Of a stretch of 64,000 bases of DNA, positions 1 to 18,424 are shown piece by piece. The stretch lies in assembly GCA_027922465.2 (NCBI GenBank), contig BQMF02000037.1, forward strand, positions 992,001 to 1,056,000, given 5' to 3'. How positions within the stretch are numbered: position 1 is the first letter of the stretch; each line of letters begins with the position of its first letter. Source of the DNA: Turritopsis dohrnii (lineage: Eukaryota; Cnidaria; Hydrozoa; Anthoathecata; Oceaniidae). The position numbers and the translations under genes are program-made. The notes below the pieces were generated by a model. The model saw nothing but the letters and a program-made list of their open reading frames with translations, did no database searches and was not told the origin of the DNA.

Positions 1-111
1 AAAAACAAGCAAGTCAATTCTAATCATTGATGTCAATAATAGGAGTAAATAGGAGCATTGTAACAGACTTTTGTTGGAAATAATGTAGATTTAACCCACA
101 AAATACTCCTA

Positions 112-400
112 CTAATCATTATTCTTAAGTGATTCTTTATACACATCAAAAAAATTTTTGAAATCAATTTTGTGATTCTTGTGAAATATATATATAACAC
201 AGATTGGACACAGAAAATAATACAAAAGTCTGTAGCACAGGTTGTTCCAATTCAACACAGAATTTCGGGAGTATATACTTTTCAAATTCTGATTATAGCA
301 AAATTCACCAGAAATAATTAGAAGAATTAGAGGAATTACGGTATTCAGTTTGGAATAATTTCCATACTGCCTGTCTAACACACATACAGGTCAGAATTAG
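112..400 (-). CDS. Possible terminal exon of a minus-strand gene, hydrophobic C-terminus
   Basis: An open minus-strand frame of about 89 codons ends in a stop at 112. A plausible splice acceptor (TGTGTGTTAG) lies at its upstream edge near 381-400. The translation has two hydrophobic stretches (around TVIPLILLIISG and LLYYFLCPICVIYIF), suggesting a membrane protein tail, followed by a charged end. I do not recognise it. The nominal start codon of the frame is not ATG, so if it is coding it must be an internal or terminal exon. It may belong with the candidate exon at 906-1023 on the same strand. Chance is a real alternative in AT-rich DNA. Confidence 0.25.
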
Positions 401-905
401 GCACATATATCGTATTCATGTACGGACAGCCTTCGTAATTACGGACATCAAAATGTAAACAAATATTTGTCATGAAAATAGACATGCACTCTTGCCAAGT
501 TCACCACATATAACTGAAGAAAATGTTTTATGAAACAGAGCAATCCAATAGAGAGCAATTAGCAGCAACACATGAAGAATAATGGACCATGAAAATCATC
601 GAACTTAATATGGAAAGTATATAAATTGTGCTTTTATAAAAATTACCTGCAGTAATGATTTAAACTTTCAAACGTGTGGTTTAAAAGCATGAAAAATATA
701 AACAAAAAAGACTGTCTGATATAACCTCATGTACATTAAATTGTAAGGCTTTTTGAAAATTTTCATTACAGTACATTATGAGCCATAGGGTGATTTTTAA
801 AATATTCTTAAATTTTGACAAGGCCTCTAGATTCTCTTAGCTATATATAAAAAGAATTCTTATAAGAAAAAAACACAGTGTGTAATCAATTATTTATTAA
901 CAAAA

Positions 906-1023
906 ACATACTTGTGTTTTTCCAGATTTCTGAAACTGCTGCAATATGTCTGAACATAACTGAATTTCACCCTCTTCAGCCCAACTATCTTCCCATTGTA
1001 TTTTAAGATATCTCTTGCCATCC
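906..1023 (-). CDS. Candidate internal exon resembling the end of a chromodomain
   Basis: On the minus strand an acceptor (GTACGTTTCAG) at about 1024 is followed by an open frame reading DGKRYLKIQWEDSW and later DILQQFQKSGK, ending at a consensus GTATGT donor near 905. The spacing of YLxxxW, W and a closing helix with F resembles the second half of a chromo-type domain (YLVKW ... TWEPE ... L..F). That similarity is by eye and weak. No matching upstream exon was found between 1030 and 1700, so the gene model is incomplete. It would run leftwards out of the window, divergent from the acyl-CoA synthetase gene. Confidence 0.3.
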
Positions 1024-1725
1024 TGAAACGTACAAATCTCCACATACACACCGAGCAAATTTCAAAGGAAACGAGTTCAATGAACACATTATAGATAGAG
1101 GAATAAATTTGTAAATTCATAAATTCAACAATTTGATGTTTATTTATTTACTTATTTGCAACCCAGTTTATTAATTGTCAGTTATTTTTCGTAAAGAAAA
1201 AGAAAGCCGGTTGATCAAAATACATTTAATACCTCTCTTGTACACTGATCAACAATTCGTTTTGCTTTGAAAAAATTTCCGGAATTGAGATTTTCAATCC
1301 CTACACAATGGCAACAGTTTATGGATGCATTTTCAGCCATTGCTCGAGAAAGTAGAAATTTGAAAAAAAAATCAATAAATTACAAAAATTTCGAGCGAGA
1401 TATTTCGAGTTTCTGGACCTTGAACTACCTTTGTACAGGTACGACATAGTTCTATCACATCATTGGAGAACAAACGAAAAAGCACTACTTCATAGCTACT
1501 CCTAGCACGTCCATTGCTCTATTTGCTTATCCTTGGTTGCTTTCACCTTAATAAAATGAGGCGCTCTGAAGGTTTGGAAAGTGTAAATAGTATTGACAGG
1601 GTTTTTGAACTTTGAACTATTGAGAAGTGGAACTCTAACACGCGAGTAGCATTCATTTTCCAAAAAAAACTGACGTAAAACAGGAGCACCAACAGAATGC
1701 AGCTGGATTGACATTTGAAATTAAG

Positions 1726-8643
<6,918 letters not shown>

Positions 8644-9442
8644 TTCCGATATTAAGAGTTACTATTTACGTACAACCCGGATTCGCCAAATCTGATATCT
8701 ATCTGATATAACCGGGATACCGTTTGAATTGATTTTTGTTTTCCGATATCCCTATGATTCCGATAAATTTTGAGATGACGTATTGATAGGCATTCTAAAA
8801 TATTTACATATGAAATTTAGTTATATTAAATTATACTTACACTTATTTTCTTTGTTTTTATGAAAGTGTGTTTGCTCTTTTTGTTTTGTTTTTTTCTTTT
8901 GTTTTTGAGAAATCGTTAAGTTTCCGAGAGGATTTCATAGTTCACAGTAAGGGTGTGTTAGTCGGGCGTTTTTTCAGTTTTCTAAGGCGGTACTTTCATG
9001 TGTATTCACGCTTTGATACGTGGTTTGGAAACATCAGGGCAGTAGTTTTGCTATCAAAGAAACTTCCTCCGCAAGTCTGGCCGTCAGTCCTTCATTGACC
9101 GCCAGTGAGCAGAGCTGAGGTTGTAAACACCGCGAAGCTCTCGATTAACAATCAAAATAAAATCTTTCATAAAACGATTTCTAGGCAATTCTTGCTATAC
9201 AGAGGAATACATATTTTAAATGTTTATTATGTATCAAACTCTGATTTCGATCGATATGTAGACTGAATCCAGTTCAGGCTTGTATCAACCGTAGCCAACC
9301 AAGACTAGAGATATTCCAGCTGACAATGTTCATTTAATAACGTCACGTGATGCTAGAAGATGTGTTGTGAAATCTCACCGTTACATCTTCTGTTATAACA
9401 ATGTTACTCTTCAGTCTGTTTGCAGTACACTATACAGTTGAC

Positions 9443-9538
9443 GAAATCGTAAGTCACTTCGACGAAGAGCATTTTTATTGAAATAGTGTATATATTTCTT
9501 TAGAAATACACTCCTTCGCAGTGATTTTATTAAACTTG
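9443..9538. repeat. Hairpin repeat family, copy 1
   Basis: An imperfect inverted repeat. The left arm contains TCACTTCGACGAAGAGCATT and the right arm TACACTCCTTCGCAGTGA. Four more copies lie at 21491-21582, 31943-32042, 37222-37320 and 58120-58208. No coding capacity; best read as a MITE family. Confidence 0.75.
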
Positions 9539-9989
9539 TGGAGTGGGTGGAAACATATTAGATTATCAACAGTGAGTTTATACTGACGTTTGTTTGCTGT
9601 TTTCTTTACTGAAATAAATATGAGATAAAATACTAACCATACAGTCATCTGTTTGAAGAGAAACCTCGCAATGTGTGAACAAAGAACAGTTCAATTCCCT
9701 GTTTACACTGTCTTCCTGTTTTTAGAAAAAAACAATTGTTCTTGCTGAGTCACATTAATTTGTAATGCAGCGTGGTAGTGAAATAAATTTACTCCAGACC
9801 GGAAGATCAAAGTTTCTTGCAAGACAAGCCTATAATTACATAATACAGCTGTTAGTTGCGCCGTTATTAATTAATTTCGCGCATCGTATTGTAGATGAGA
9901 AAAGACGCGATCACAAGTGAAAACAGTTATATATAATTTCAGAGATATAATTTTAAACTGAAAGAGTTAAAATTGAAAGAGAATCATTG

Positions 9990-10114
9990 TTCTTATTTTA
10001 TAAGAAAATTAAGACTCGGGCTGTTCTTAATTTTTGAAACATTGATTTGAGCCCGATTGATTTGAGGTTGGAGGCTCGTGTTCTTATAAAATTGTTCTTA
10101 TAAAAAAAAGCGTG
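9990..10114. mobile_element. Fragment of TTATAAGAACAA-family element
   Basis: Shares words with the full element at 21918-22386: TTATTTTATAAG, GGCTGTTCTTA, AGGCTCGTGTTCTTATAAAATTG and the terminal TTCTTATAAAAAAAAGCGTG followed by TA. Only one end is preserved. Confidence 0.6.
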
Positions 10115-11608
10115 TATGGTTTATCTCGGTACAACAACAACAGAAAATCTTGTTACTGAGAAATATTTTAGCCAAAAAAAGAAAAATCTACCAGAATCTG
10201 CAGAAAAGAGAGAACCAATAATGAGGATCATCTGAGCGAGTTGTCATTACTTTATCTTTTTTATTTACTGGTGATGCGCGAAAACATCTGATATTTCACT
10301 GTCTTTCCTTTCCGCCCAGCAATCACCTTTCCGCCAAGCCGTGATGGCTTCCATTGTTTATAACTAACTATGTAGCTGTTGTTAGCTAGTGATAAATAGC
10401 TATGGTTTTTGTTCACCAAAAGTAATTTTTATTCTGATTTTCTATGTAGTGTAATCAACTGAAGCCGATCTTTAAAAAATGTATTCATGCTACAAACAAT
10501 TGAGTAACACATTCTGATTGGCTCCTTAAAATTCTGGGAAAGAACAGAAAAAGTTGAACTCGGTTCTACTTCCATTCAGAACATAACGGAAAGGAATTTT
10601 TCTGTTCACGTGGTGTTTGCGCATGCTCAGTTGCTTTTCCTTTCCTGTCCGTTCCTGTCCGCGAAAATTTGCTGTGATGTGATATTTTATGATAATTATG
10701 GCAAATGATCCCATCATAACGATTTCCAATTAAAAGCAAAGCAAATAATCGTGTAACTAGCCTGTGATAATACAGAGCATGAAATGGTGAGACTAGAGGG
10801 AGCTTTAATTGGCGTCTTAACTTCAACTCAGGAAATGAGTGTTAAAGTATCCATAGTGACGGCAATAATGATGTTATGTTTTTTTCCCTCTTGATCAAAA
10901 TCGACAGCATGGCATTCCTCATCTCATCGCTTTGAACATTATTCCGCATATAGCTAGGATATAAAATACAAGTGAAATCAAACAGAAGTTTGCACGATTT
11001 TTTTCACATCTTTTCATTGGTTGAAAAAGCCGCTTTCAAGCAATTTCTTTGGCGAAAAAAAAACATCAGTTACACACATTCCTGAAATTCTTGACAACAC
11101 ACATAGAACATAGCGAAATCTACCGCTCCGCATCCACAACTACATATCCCTGATATATCAAAGAGATACAATTGGGAATGTATACAATCCAGCACCATTA
11201 TTGTTCTGTGTGATACAGCTACGCTCTGAAAGTCTATTGCGAATTGGAAAACCTCTGCTTTATCATATGTTTTCCTTATGAAGAATTGGACGTGAAAAAC
11301 CTGTATATAAAGATTCGGGCGTGCAAACTACAGAACACAAAATTTGATTGAATAATTTAGAGTTAAAAACATTGAAAACGTAGCCAAAATAAACTCGCCA
11401 AAATAAACTCGCTTGTTCATGACATGATATCCTCTAATTTATTCAATTATAATGACTGCACAGATAAGTGGAAATATTTTTCAAGACACAATTTGATATT
11501 TGCGTCATTCTGCAAAATATTAAACAGAAGGAATTCAGGAATTTGACGTCATTGATTATTTATTCACTTTCAAATAAAATCACGACTGCACTGCTACAGG
11601 TTCTCCAG

Positions 11609-14600
11609 ATGAACGAGTCCATACTTTATTGTACTGGGGGATTCACAGCTGGCTGTGTCATTGGTTTGTTAAGTGCCAAAACATTCTTAAGGCGAATAAT
11701 TGGCTACAACACACACGATGTACCTACCATTAAGAAGGATTCGTTCAATAGTATTGAGCCGGGGGAGAACCAGTTTAGTAATATGACGTTGTTACTTGGA
11801 TCGCCTACATCAAGCGGAATATTAATGGACACACGTGAATATCCGCTATATTCCGCTTCAGAGAACTATCCAGATATTGATAAGAGCAACAGGTATATAA
11901 CTTGCGTGGTAGCAACTTTCAGAGCAGGTACCTCTCCAAATAGAACATTAAATAAGAAAGCTTTTTCATTCCACCTTAACTTGTATACGTGTGTCTCCAC
12001 CTCTTGGAGAGATACTCATAAGGCACTGCTCACACTATGTAGATAGTCCTTTCATACATAGTCTACACTGAGTCTGATTTTATCGTGTCTGAAAACCCAT
12101 TTAGCTTTTGACATATTAATTCAAAACAAAAACAAATGTTATACTGTGATATTTTCATAAACATTCGCCATAGAATTGTGTGTATGGAAAAATAAAACAA
12201 CAAAAAGATTAAAATAACCAGAAGCTTTTCGGCATAGCCATCATCAGTGTTACAGTAACATGAAATTTCATTTTCCATTAGCCTTCAAAGTCACATATGA
12301 AAATTGTTGTACAAAGATGGTTGAGTTTATCATATCATGTACTTTAGATCGTTAATGGCGCGATACCTCACCTTACAACTGTATGAAGAGTTACGAGGAA
12401 AAAAAACATCTTCCGGCTTTGATATCGATTCATGTATACAAACTGGTGTGGACAACCCCGATAAAATGAGTTGTGGGATTGTCGCAGGAGATGAAGAGTG
12501 TTACGATGTGTTTGCTGGGATTTTTGATCCAGTCATCACCGAACGCCATCGCGGTTTTGTCAGGGGCGCAAAGCTACAAGAAACTGACCTATCCCCTGAC
12601 AGAATTCACAGTGAGTAGGAATTTCGAATTAGCGTCCCGAAAAAATCCCCTATCCCCTGTTCTCTCCCTAATCATTAGTTAACGTCAGATTATGAAATCA
12701 TTTGGTGCTATCCGTATTTCGAGAAGGTAAGAAGTACTGGGAACGAGGTGGCAATCAAATAGTGTTTTACTTATGATGGAGGATCTCTTCGCTACTATGG
12801 AACATTAATCAGTTGACATTAAAAATCGAATTTTTTTATTGTTATATTTATCAATTCAATCTTGATATAGTCTTTCAAATGTTTGCTGAAAACAAATTGC
12901 AAAATTCAATATACAAAACGGCAGACTTTTCAACGTATCTAGTGAATCAATGAGTTCTTACCATCACATATCCATCCCAGAAAAAATTAATTGATTTTCA
13001 CCATAAGAGGAAAAGTCGCTTTTGTTTTTTTGTTATTTTTGTTAACGTTGAACAGATCATGTTTTTGAGATTTTGAACGTGTCTTTTTGAAAACTAACTC
13101 CAAATAAGGGACGGCTTAGTAGCTAAGATCCAATAAGGTTATTGACAACTTCATGGTGCATCAGTTACATGACCACATGTTTGAATAAACTCAATCGAGA
13201 CTTCAAAGATCAGATATTACTGACATGAGAACATTCTAAGAACTTATCCTCTGGGTTGAAGATTTTTAACGCTTTTAATTTCAAAAGTCAAAATTCCTCT
13301 CCCAGCACATTCTAGGTTGTTTTTTTTTGTAAAAACGCGTAAGTATCATTGAAAATATAATCTTGATGTGAATGTACTGTATTGTAAATGTTTTGTGGAC
13401 GCCGAAGAAAGGAAGGTTAATGAAAACCAATATTTCTTTGTTGTTTTGCTAGCGGAATCATTTGATCCTATCTATGTCAAGTCAACACATTTTCTGATTG
13501 GCCGTTGCATTCGCGGTTTCCGATTTCCGCCAAGTTGCAGTCGCGCTGAAAGAAAACATATTGAAAACCTGATGAAAGTCACCCTGGAATCCCTTGCTGG
13601 TAAATGAAATTGATTAAACCATTCCCTATGTATCTAATAAGCAATTTTTTGTGCCATTAAAACCAGCCTTTAGATGGCGTTCTCTATAAGCATAGGCCAT
13701 TTTACACGATGGACCTTTTATCAGAAGTAGTTGAACTGCGCATGTAGATTTCATGTCGTGTTTTATTTTTTGCTTATGCTTTTAGGTGATTTTGACGGAA
13801 CGTACTTACATTTGTCGGACATGTCACGTGAAGATCGGCGACGCTTACCCGACATCCTTCAAAGCGTCTCAGAAAAACCAGCCAGTACAACATTGCAATA
13901 TGCAGGTTCAACTAGAGACTGGCCCCATGGCCGCGGTGTTTTTTGTAATAAGCATGGAACCCTATTTGCTTGGACCAATCGCGAAGATCACCTACGTATA
14001 ATGTACCGGGACCGAAAATTGGACTTTGTACAATCTTTTAATCAGTACGTGTTGTCGTTTTCTGTGATTCGTCGTTTGTAGAGAATTTTATTGTTGATGG
14101 TAAAAACAGCTTAAGATCGTTTTAATCGTCGGGATCTTAACTAATTTTCGATCATACGAAATAATGAGTTAGCAGTCTATGTCATGTACACCATGCTAGT
14201 AGTCTAAGTCATCTATTGTTTAAGGTAGGCGTTCGAGGCTAGTCTAAAAATAAGTTTTTTTCTTTCATTATTTAGATTTTGTACGGCTATGAAAGAACTT
14301 GAAAGTCGCATGAAGGAGAATGGGCTTGAGTTTGTTTTTCATGAGCATTATGGGTATCTCCTTACTTGCCCAAGTGGTGTTGGGACTGCACTTCGTGCAG
14401 GTGTTCACATGAAGTTACCAAACCTGATTAGAGTAAGAGCTATTTGGCTTTTAAAAGATCGTGAACTAGTTTTCTGAAATACTCAGATTTTGTTTTGACC
14501 TAGTCTTACAGTGGCGAGTGTGGTGCCTTTTTTAATTTAAGTTTTTTCTTTTAGGATCAACGTTTTAAAACGATTTTGAAGAACCTTAGATTACATATGG

Positions 14601-16371
14601 GATCTGAAGACCAAGGTATGCTACTCTCTATTTATTTTTAAAGCCAAATGATATGATCAAACTGTGTCTACCAAAAGTCGTGGAGTTTGAGTGAACTTTT
14701 TTTAGAGAGTGCAACAAGGTTATGCATTTTCAATCGGCGTGATTTTATTGACGCTGTGGAGGCAAACGATGAATTGAGACACGTTAAAAATCCACGTTTA
14801 ATCGCTGTTCTCTTTATCATGTAGAATGTCATATTATTATTAAGTTCCGTTTTTTCAACCAGGTTGTTCTATGCAGTATTTAGCGGGTACCACTGACTTC
14901 CGATTCGGGTACAACCGTTTTCCGATTTTCAATTAAATGCATGAAAGATAATTACCTTAGATTATTTTTAAATTGTTTTTGTTTTTGATTATGGAATTGG
15001 CGCTGAAAACCTCGTTCGCACGTTAAGTAGAAATCTACTAGCAAGGAACAGTTGCCAAAGGCGTAAGGCGTAAGGCGTTAGTAGGACTCAGTCAAAATTT
15101 GTGGAGGATGCAATTGGATCATTAGACTCCTCCACTTTATTAACTGGACCTGAATACGTCTATGATTGCAGAATATGCTATTATAATACTAACAACAATT
15201 TCCAACAAAATATACCGGAATAATTGAGAGCAACCGAGAATTGTTAGCCGAGAAGTGTCGGTTCTGATCGCTATTTACGAACTGATGCTGTAGGCCATGC
15301 TGTTTATCTGTTTACTCAACTTGATTGATCAATCACTTCATATCGTTATTTTTATGTTGTTTATATCTTGTTTGTTTTAGAAACACTAAAGAAAGGCTAT
15401 CTAGATGTTTATAATATGGATCGGCTTGGACATACTGAGGTAAGGGGTTATTTTACCTTGTTGTTGATCGTTGTAATATCACATCGTCGTTTCAGATTAG
15501 TTTTTATCAGCTTTTATAGAAAATTTTTGCGTATTTAACCAAATATATTTTACAAACAAACATGCATTATGACTTACCGTTGAAAAAAAAATGAAAAGGT
15601 TTTTTCTGTGTAGACTAACTACAGGCTCTAAAAGGTTAAAGTTGATTGGTTAAGAGTCACAAAGTCGTGAACATATTATAAATCGGTTTTCAGGTTGCCA
15701 AATAAGCCAGTTCAACTCCGAACCCAGGGTTTTCTGGGGTTTATTTTATGTAAAAAATTATTTACAACGGTAATTAAGCTTGGATTGAAGGTTTAAAATA
15801 AAAATTGTGCGTTTTAACAAGGTGGATTCAAAATTTTTTGTAGTAGGAAACAGTTCACCTAAACATCCTGCAATGTTCTCTAGAGTAGATAATTCAAAGA
15901 TGGTTGCTTCCTTCTTATCGACGACCCTTTTTCTTGCAACGGCCTTACGAAAGTGAACTTAATCGTAGCTCTACATGCTGAAGGCAGTAGTTACTAACGG
16001 CTTACGTGACATTTTTTTTTTTTTTTCAAGTAGAGATAAAACAAATTAGGCGACATTTCTGCGAGAAATTATCAGTTTTTTTTCTTGTTCTATTCTATGA
16101 GTGGTGCAAAACAAAAAAACACAACCCGTAATTGTGGGATAAGCGGGCGGCGTTAAAAGGGTCGATAAAAGTACAATGAATGACATTTCTTGGCGATGTT
16201 GTTCTTCTATTACATGTATGTCTTCTTAACGTTCTTCTATAGAGTGAGTTGGTCCAGCATGTTGCCGATGCCGTGCACACACTGACGAAAATGGAAAAAC
16301 GATTGGAAAAGAACGCTTCAATAAGCGATCTGATTGGTGCAAAACCAGAAAATAACAAAAACGACGAATAA
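11609..16371 (+). CDS. Creatine-kinase-family (phosphagen kinase) protein, probable pseudoenzyme, 8 exons
   Basis: Exons: 11609-11892, 12348-12610, 13453-13599, 13786-14044, 14276-14432, 14555-14615, 15381-15439, 16243-16371; all GT-AG, one frame, 452 aa (mitochondrial CK is near 417). Family signs: CIQTGVDNP at 124-132, GIVAGDEE at 138-145, IRGFRFPPSCSRAER at 202-216, RDWPHGRG at 275-282, REDHLRI at 297-303, YLLTCPSG at 345-352 with the reactive cysteine C349, and LRAGVH at 357-362. Active kinases have SSRVRTGRS; here it is STHFLIGRC (193-201), losing two ATP-phosphate arginines. The QKRGTGGVD loop is HMGSEDQET (384-392), losing another arginine, and the CPSNLGT signature is CPSGVGT. The N-terminus has a hydrophobic segment (about 6-32) that could be a mitochondrial or membrane leader. 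The start is the ATG at 11609 because the upstream frame has none. I infer weak or no kinase activity. Confidence 0.9.
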
Positions 16372-17664
16372 GATGAGAGAAAGAATTCGAAAATAATGAA
16401 TTGAAAAAGAAAAAAAATCCTATTTTGAAATTTCTTTTTCAATTACCATTAACTACCGCGAATTTAGCGCCCTAATAATAACCTCTTTCGATTTAACGCC
16501 CATGCAAAAATATTTTAGAAACTTAATTTGTGGCAAGAGGACGCTTGGTTGAATAATCACGAATGTTTCCATGCCACGTGATTGAGTATCTCGTTTTCGT
16601 TTTATACTTTCAGATGTCTGCTTTCAGTCATTGGTATTCCCACATCATCTGTAGATAGATAAGATAAACTGGCCGCCCAGGCGGCGTCGCTCGCCACCCA
16701 TGTTCAGCATGCGTCCAGTTCATGAAAAATAAAATGAAGAATTGGCAATGATAAGTTTGCCCATGTTGTAGAGTGTTGAATATAACTGGTAAAAATTTTT
16801 TTACAGTTTTATTTAGTCAATGTGAGTTGAACCGAGAGAAAGGACTAGTCAATTAAATTTCCCCTGGAGAATCAAACATCAAAATAATAATAAAAATTGG
16901 AACATCGAAATTCTCGATACGTAGATATGTGGATAGATAAGATAAATTTCTGGTGCCTTGGTTGTATTAGATTACTGTTTACGAATATACGGCTAAAATT
17001 TCGTTTTTTATCACTGATGAAGTTCTACAACATGATGCCAGTGTTAGTCATTTTTTAACAACATACAACTTGAAAAAACTATATGTGCTCATGTGAAATT
17101 ATCATTTCCTAGGCCTGATAAAGCTAACTTTCTACCACAGAGTCGTTTCTTATTAATTGGTCATATAACATGGTGCTGTTATGGGCTTGCCCCTCAGACT
17201 CGTTTTAGCTAATGCGTTCATGTAGTGCCACCTGACCTTGGAATGCCCTCATTTGTACTGGTTAGTGCTTTTTAACGCTGATGTGCGTTACAAAAGATAT
17301 AAAAAACTGAAATGTACATTTCTCATGTTTTCGTCGACTAAACAGTCATGGGTAGCGCCTTCAATTTCCAGAAGAAATGTTGACAGTAGTTACTGCCTCA
17401 TTTGAAGAAGGTTTTCTCCATTCTTTGCAGCTCACTTTGAGTCTTTTGATCAACCGGACAAACTACAGTCGAATCTCGAACGTTCAAGTTGAGGTTCAAG
17501 ATAGCGTGACTTCGAGATTAATAGCGGCCTGTAAATGCTGATGGAGCCAAGGTTTTTGTTGGAGATTCCACGTACCCAACCTCATCCCCAGGGCTTCTTG
17601 CCTTGTCCACGTACCACTATTTGTACGCTATTTATAAAGTGTTTGTTACAAAAGTACTTGTTTT

Positions 17665-17901
17665 ATGTCGGGCGGACAAATCGATACTTCAGGGCTACAT
17701 AAAAAAAGCACGTTTATGATACAATATCAAGCAAACGTTTTTCGAAAGTATACTAGAATAGATTTTACAAAAATTCCAAAACATGATTTCCATAAGGATG
17801 ATAGTCAAAAAATATTGAAACAAACAGTTTTCGTGTCGGAAGAACTAAATGCTTATACTTTTTTAACAGACCCTAAACAGTTTCCTGTAATGTGGACATG
17901 A
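17665..17901 (+). other. Short open frame overlapping a duplicated repeat
   Basis: An ATG-initiated frame of 78 codons. Bases 17724-17880 are repeated with about 90 percent identity by eye at 26512-26660, where the frame is broken. The duplicated tract suggests a dispersed repeat rather than a gene. The product is not recognised. Confidence 0.3.
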
Positions 17902-18032
17902 ACATGGAGGCTTGAAATTTCTGAATGCTAGCCAATATATAGTTTCTCATTATACCTGGCCCTTCCAAATTATGAAATGTTTGACAATACTTTTATGGAG
18001 AAATTACGCCATGTCACAAATGCAATTTTCAG

Positions 18033-18178
18033 TGATCTTAAAACGCGACATCGCAAGCTGCCGACGTAATGAAATTCAGAGAACATTTCACTCCCCGTCA
18101 AGTTATGGTACAAACAAGACTGCGTATAGCTACATGGACGATGATCCGATTTTAGACCGAGTGAAAGGAATTGTGTGA
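18033..18178 (+). CDS. Possible terminal exon, unknown protein
   Basis: A pyrimidine-rich acceptor (CAATTTTCAG) at 18032 is followed by an open frame of about 48 codons ending in TGA at 18178. The tail reads LKRDIASCRRNEIQRTF then SYMDDDPILDRVKGIV, a polar, coding-like composition with higher GC than the flanks. No partner exon was identified; it would converge on the minus-strand gene at 18425. Confidence 0.25.
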
Positions 18179-18424
18179 AGATATATGCGTGTTTCTTAGT
18201 AAAATAACAACATAACGTATTTACAATATAAAAAGAGGTAAACGACAGCTATAAAATACATATCAACGCTGCTACGACGAAAGGGTGGGTGGGGCGTGGT
18301 AGAAGAGAGGAGTGAAGAGGGCGAATTCCAATATCAACTGAAGAAAACATCACATCGGGATGAAACGGTTATCTCCATGGATACCACAAGGACAACACAA
18401 TGTTTAACAAAGCCCACGATTCCT

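Larger units (their letters stand above)
8644..11608. other. Intergenic region between the ACSL and creatine-kinase-like genes
   Basis: No convincing coding exon was seen. It holds one copy of the approximately 100-bp hairpin repeat (9443-9538) and the end of a TTATAAGAACAA-family element (about 9990-10114). The open frames at 8868-9098 and 10526-10826 are low-complexity and lack splice or start support. Confidence 0.5.
16372..18424. other. Gap after the creatine-kinase-like gene, with weak open frames
   Basis: No recognised gene. Contains a degenerate GCGCCC/ATAATAA repeat near 16463-16502 and a partial inverted-repeat element end near 17464 (ACAGTCGAATCTCGAACG). Two plus-strand frames (17665-17901 and 17912-18178) are listed separately with low confidence. 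Confidence 0.4.
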
